NCBI GenBank assembly: GCA_000469685.2 | Contig: LS997566.1 | Coordinates: 18,109,545 to 18,173,544, forward strand | Source of the DNA: Haemonchus contortus | Taxonomy: Eukaryota; Nematoda; Chromadorea; Rhabditida; Trichostrongylidae | Reading direction: 5' to 3' | DNA length: 64,000 bases | In this document: positions 63,520-64,000 of the stretch, piece by piece | How the letters are laid out: every line of letters begins with the position of its first letter | How positions within the stretch are numbered: the first letter of the stretch is position 1 | Notes under the pieces: model-generated | What the model was told of the DNA's origin: nothing | The model's database searches: none | The model's input: the letters and a program-made list of their open reading frames with translations, nothing else | Made by a program: the position numbers and the translations under genes

Positions 63520-63870
63520 TGTCCGACTTCTGGAGCGAACTTCTTCGGCACCCTTTATGAGCGTCCTTTAATTGAAGGAAAACGCTCATAGATGGTGCTG
63601 AAGAGTTTTCAGGTTCAACAGCAACTGGCCTTCTGGCGGTGTGAATGGAGGAAGCATTCCATGCTTTCCAGATTGTACAGGTGGAAGCAATGATTCGCCA
63701 ACAGTCGTGGTATTTGTTGGAAGACTGGACAGCCTTAAGGTCGTTCGGTGTGCACGGTGGCAGTGGAATATGAAGAAAATTGGACAGAGCCGATGCAGCA
63801 GACCACACTCCAGCATAAAGAGGAAGACGCATAGCAAAATGAGCTGGGAGTAGAACATTCCTAGCGGCAC
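63520..63870 (-). CDS. Possible 5' exon, frame ambiguous
   Basis: Two minus frames are open. One gives a signal-peptide-like MFYSQLILLCVFLFMLECG. The other (MRLPLYAGVWSAASALSNFL) runs through CTPNDLKAVQSSNKYHDCW to donor gtatgatt after KSDK at about 63520. Which is used cannot be decided here. Confidence 0.25.
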
Positions 63871-64000
63871 TATTTTCAGGTGTAGCTGGTGGGATCAGCA
63901 ACGGCAGTGTAGGCCCACTGCCACAGAATGGGTGTGGTGCGATTCACGCGCCAATATAATGAGGTCATCGGACAAAACGCGCTAAAACATCATGCCTACC

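Overview
The window looks like nuclear DNA of a nematode, most likely a strongylid such as a hookworm. This is inferred from GT-AG introns of very uneven length, a nematode-style receptor tyrosine kinase, and dense decayed transposons (mariner, Tc1, a Penelope-like element, Ty3/gypsy LTR elements, MITEs). No bacterial operon features are present.

Two genes can be rebuilt exon by exon with matching intron phases, both on the minus strand. (1) Positions 8353 to 1627: a six-exon gene for a 214-residue protein with two membrane segments, resembling the neurensin family. (2) Positions 59815 to 25431: a 24-exon gene for a 929-residue receptor tyrosine kinase. It has a signal peptide, an ectodomain that reads as two vWA-like folds, one transmembrane helix (exon 13), a full kinase domain (exons 14 to 21) and a serine-rich tail. 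All 24 exons join in frame and end on a stop; the coding length is 2790 nt.

Most other DNA is mobile or repetitive. Between the genes (8.4-25.4 kb) lie a decayed non-LTR reverse transcriptase (about 10.1-10.9 kb), a truncated Penelope-like element (GIY-YIG nuclease ORF plus a hammerhead-ribozyme-like motif, 13.0-13.75 kb), tRNA-derived SINE-like copies, a modular repeat (22.1-23.0 kb) and a MITE (23.8-24.4 kb). The kinase introns hold a second copy of the modular repeat split by a Tc1-like element (28.9-30.4 kb), a 246-bp MITE, three TA-flanked mariner elements (34.8, 40.3-41.5 and 41.9-42.8 kb), a tRNA-containing element with short terminal direct repeats (39.2-39.5 kb), and a nested pair of LTR retrotransposons (50.2-57.9 kb). 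In that pair an older element without recognisable pol is split by a younger Ty3/gypsy element with gag, protease, RT, RNase H and a truncated integrase.

The last 4 kb (60.1-63.9 kb) contains several minus-strand coding-like segments that I could not assemble or identify. Stretches not mentioned (notably 2.5-4.2, 4.4-6.2, 10.9-12.9, 16.1-20.3, 31.5-32.8 and 36.5-38.5 kb) show only AT-rich noncoding sequence, simple repeats or short random ORFs.
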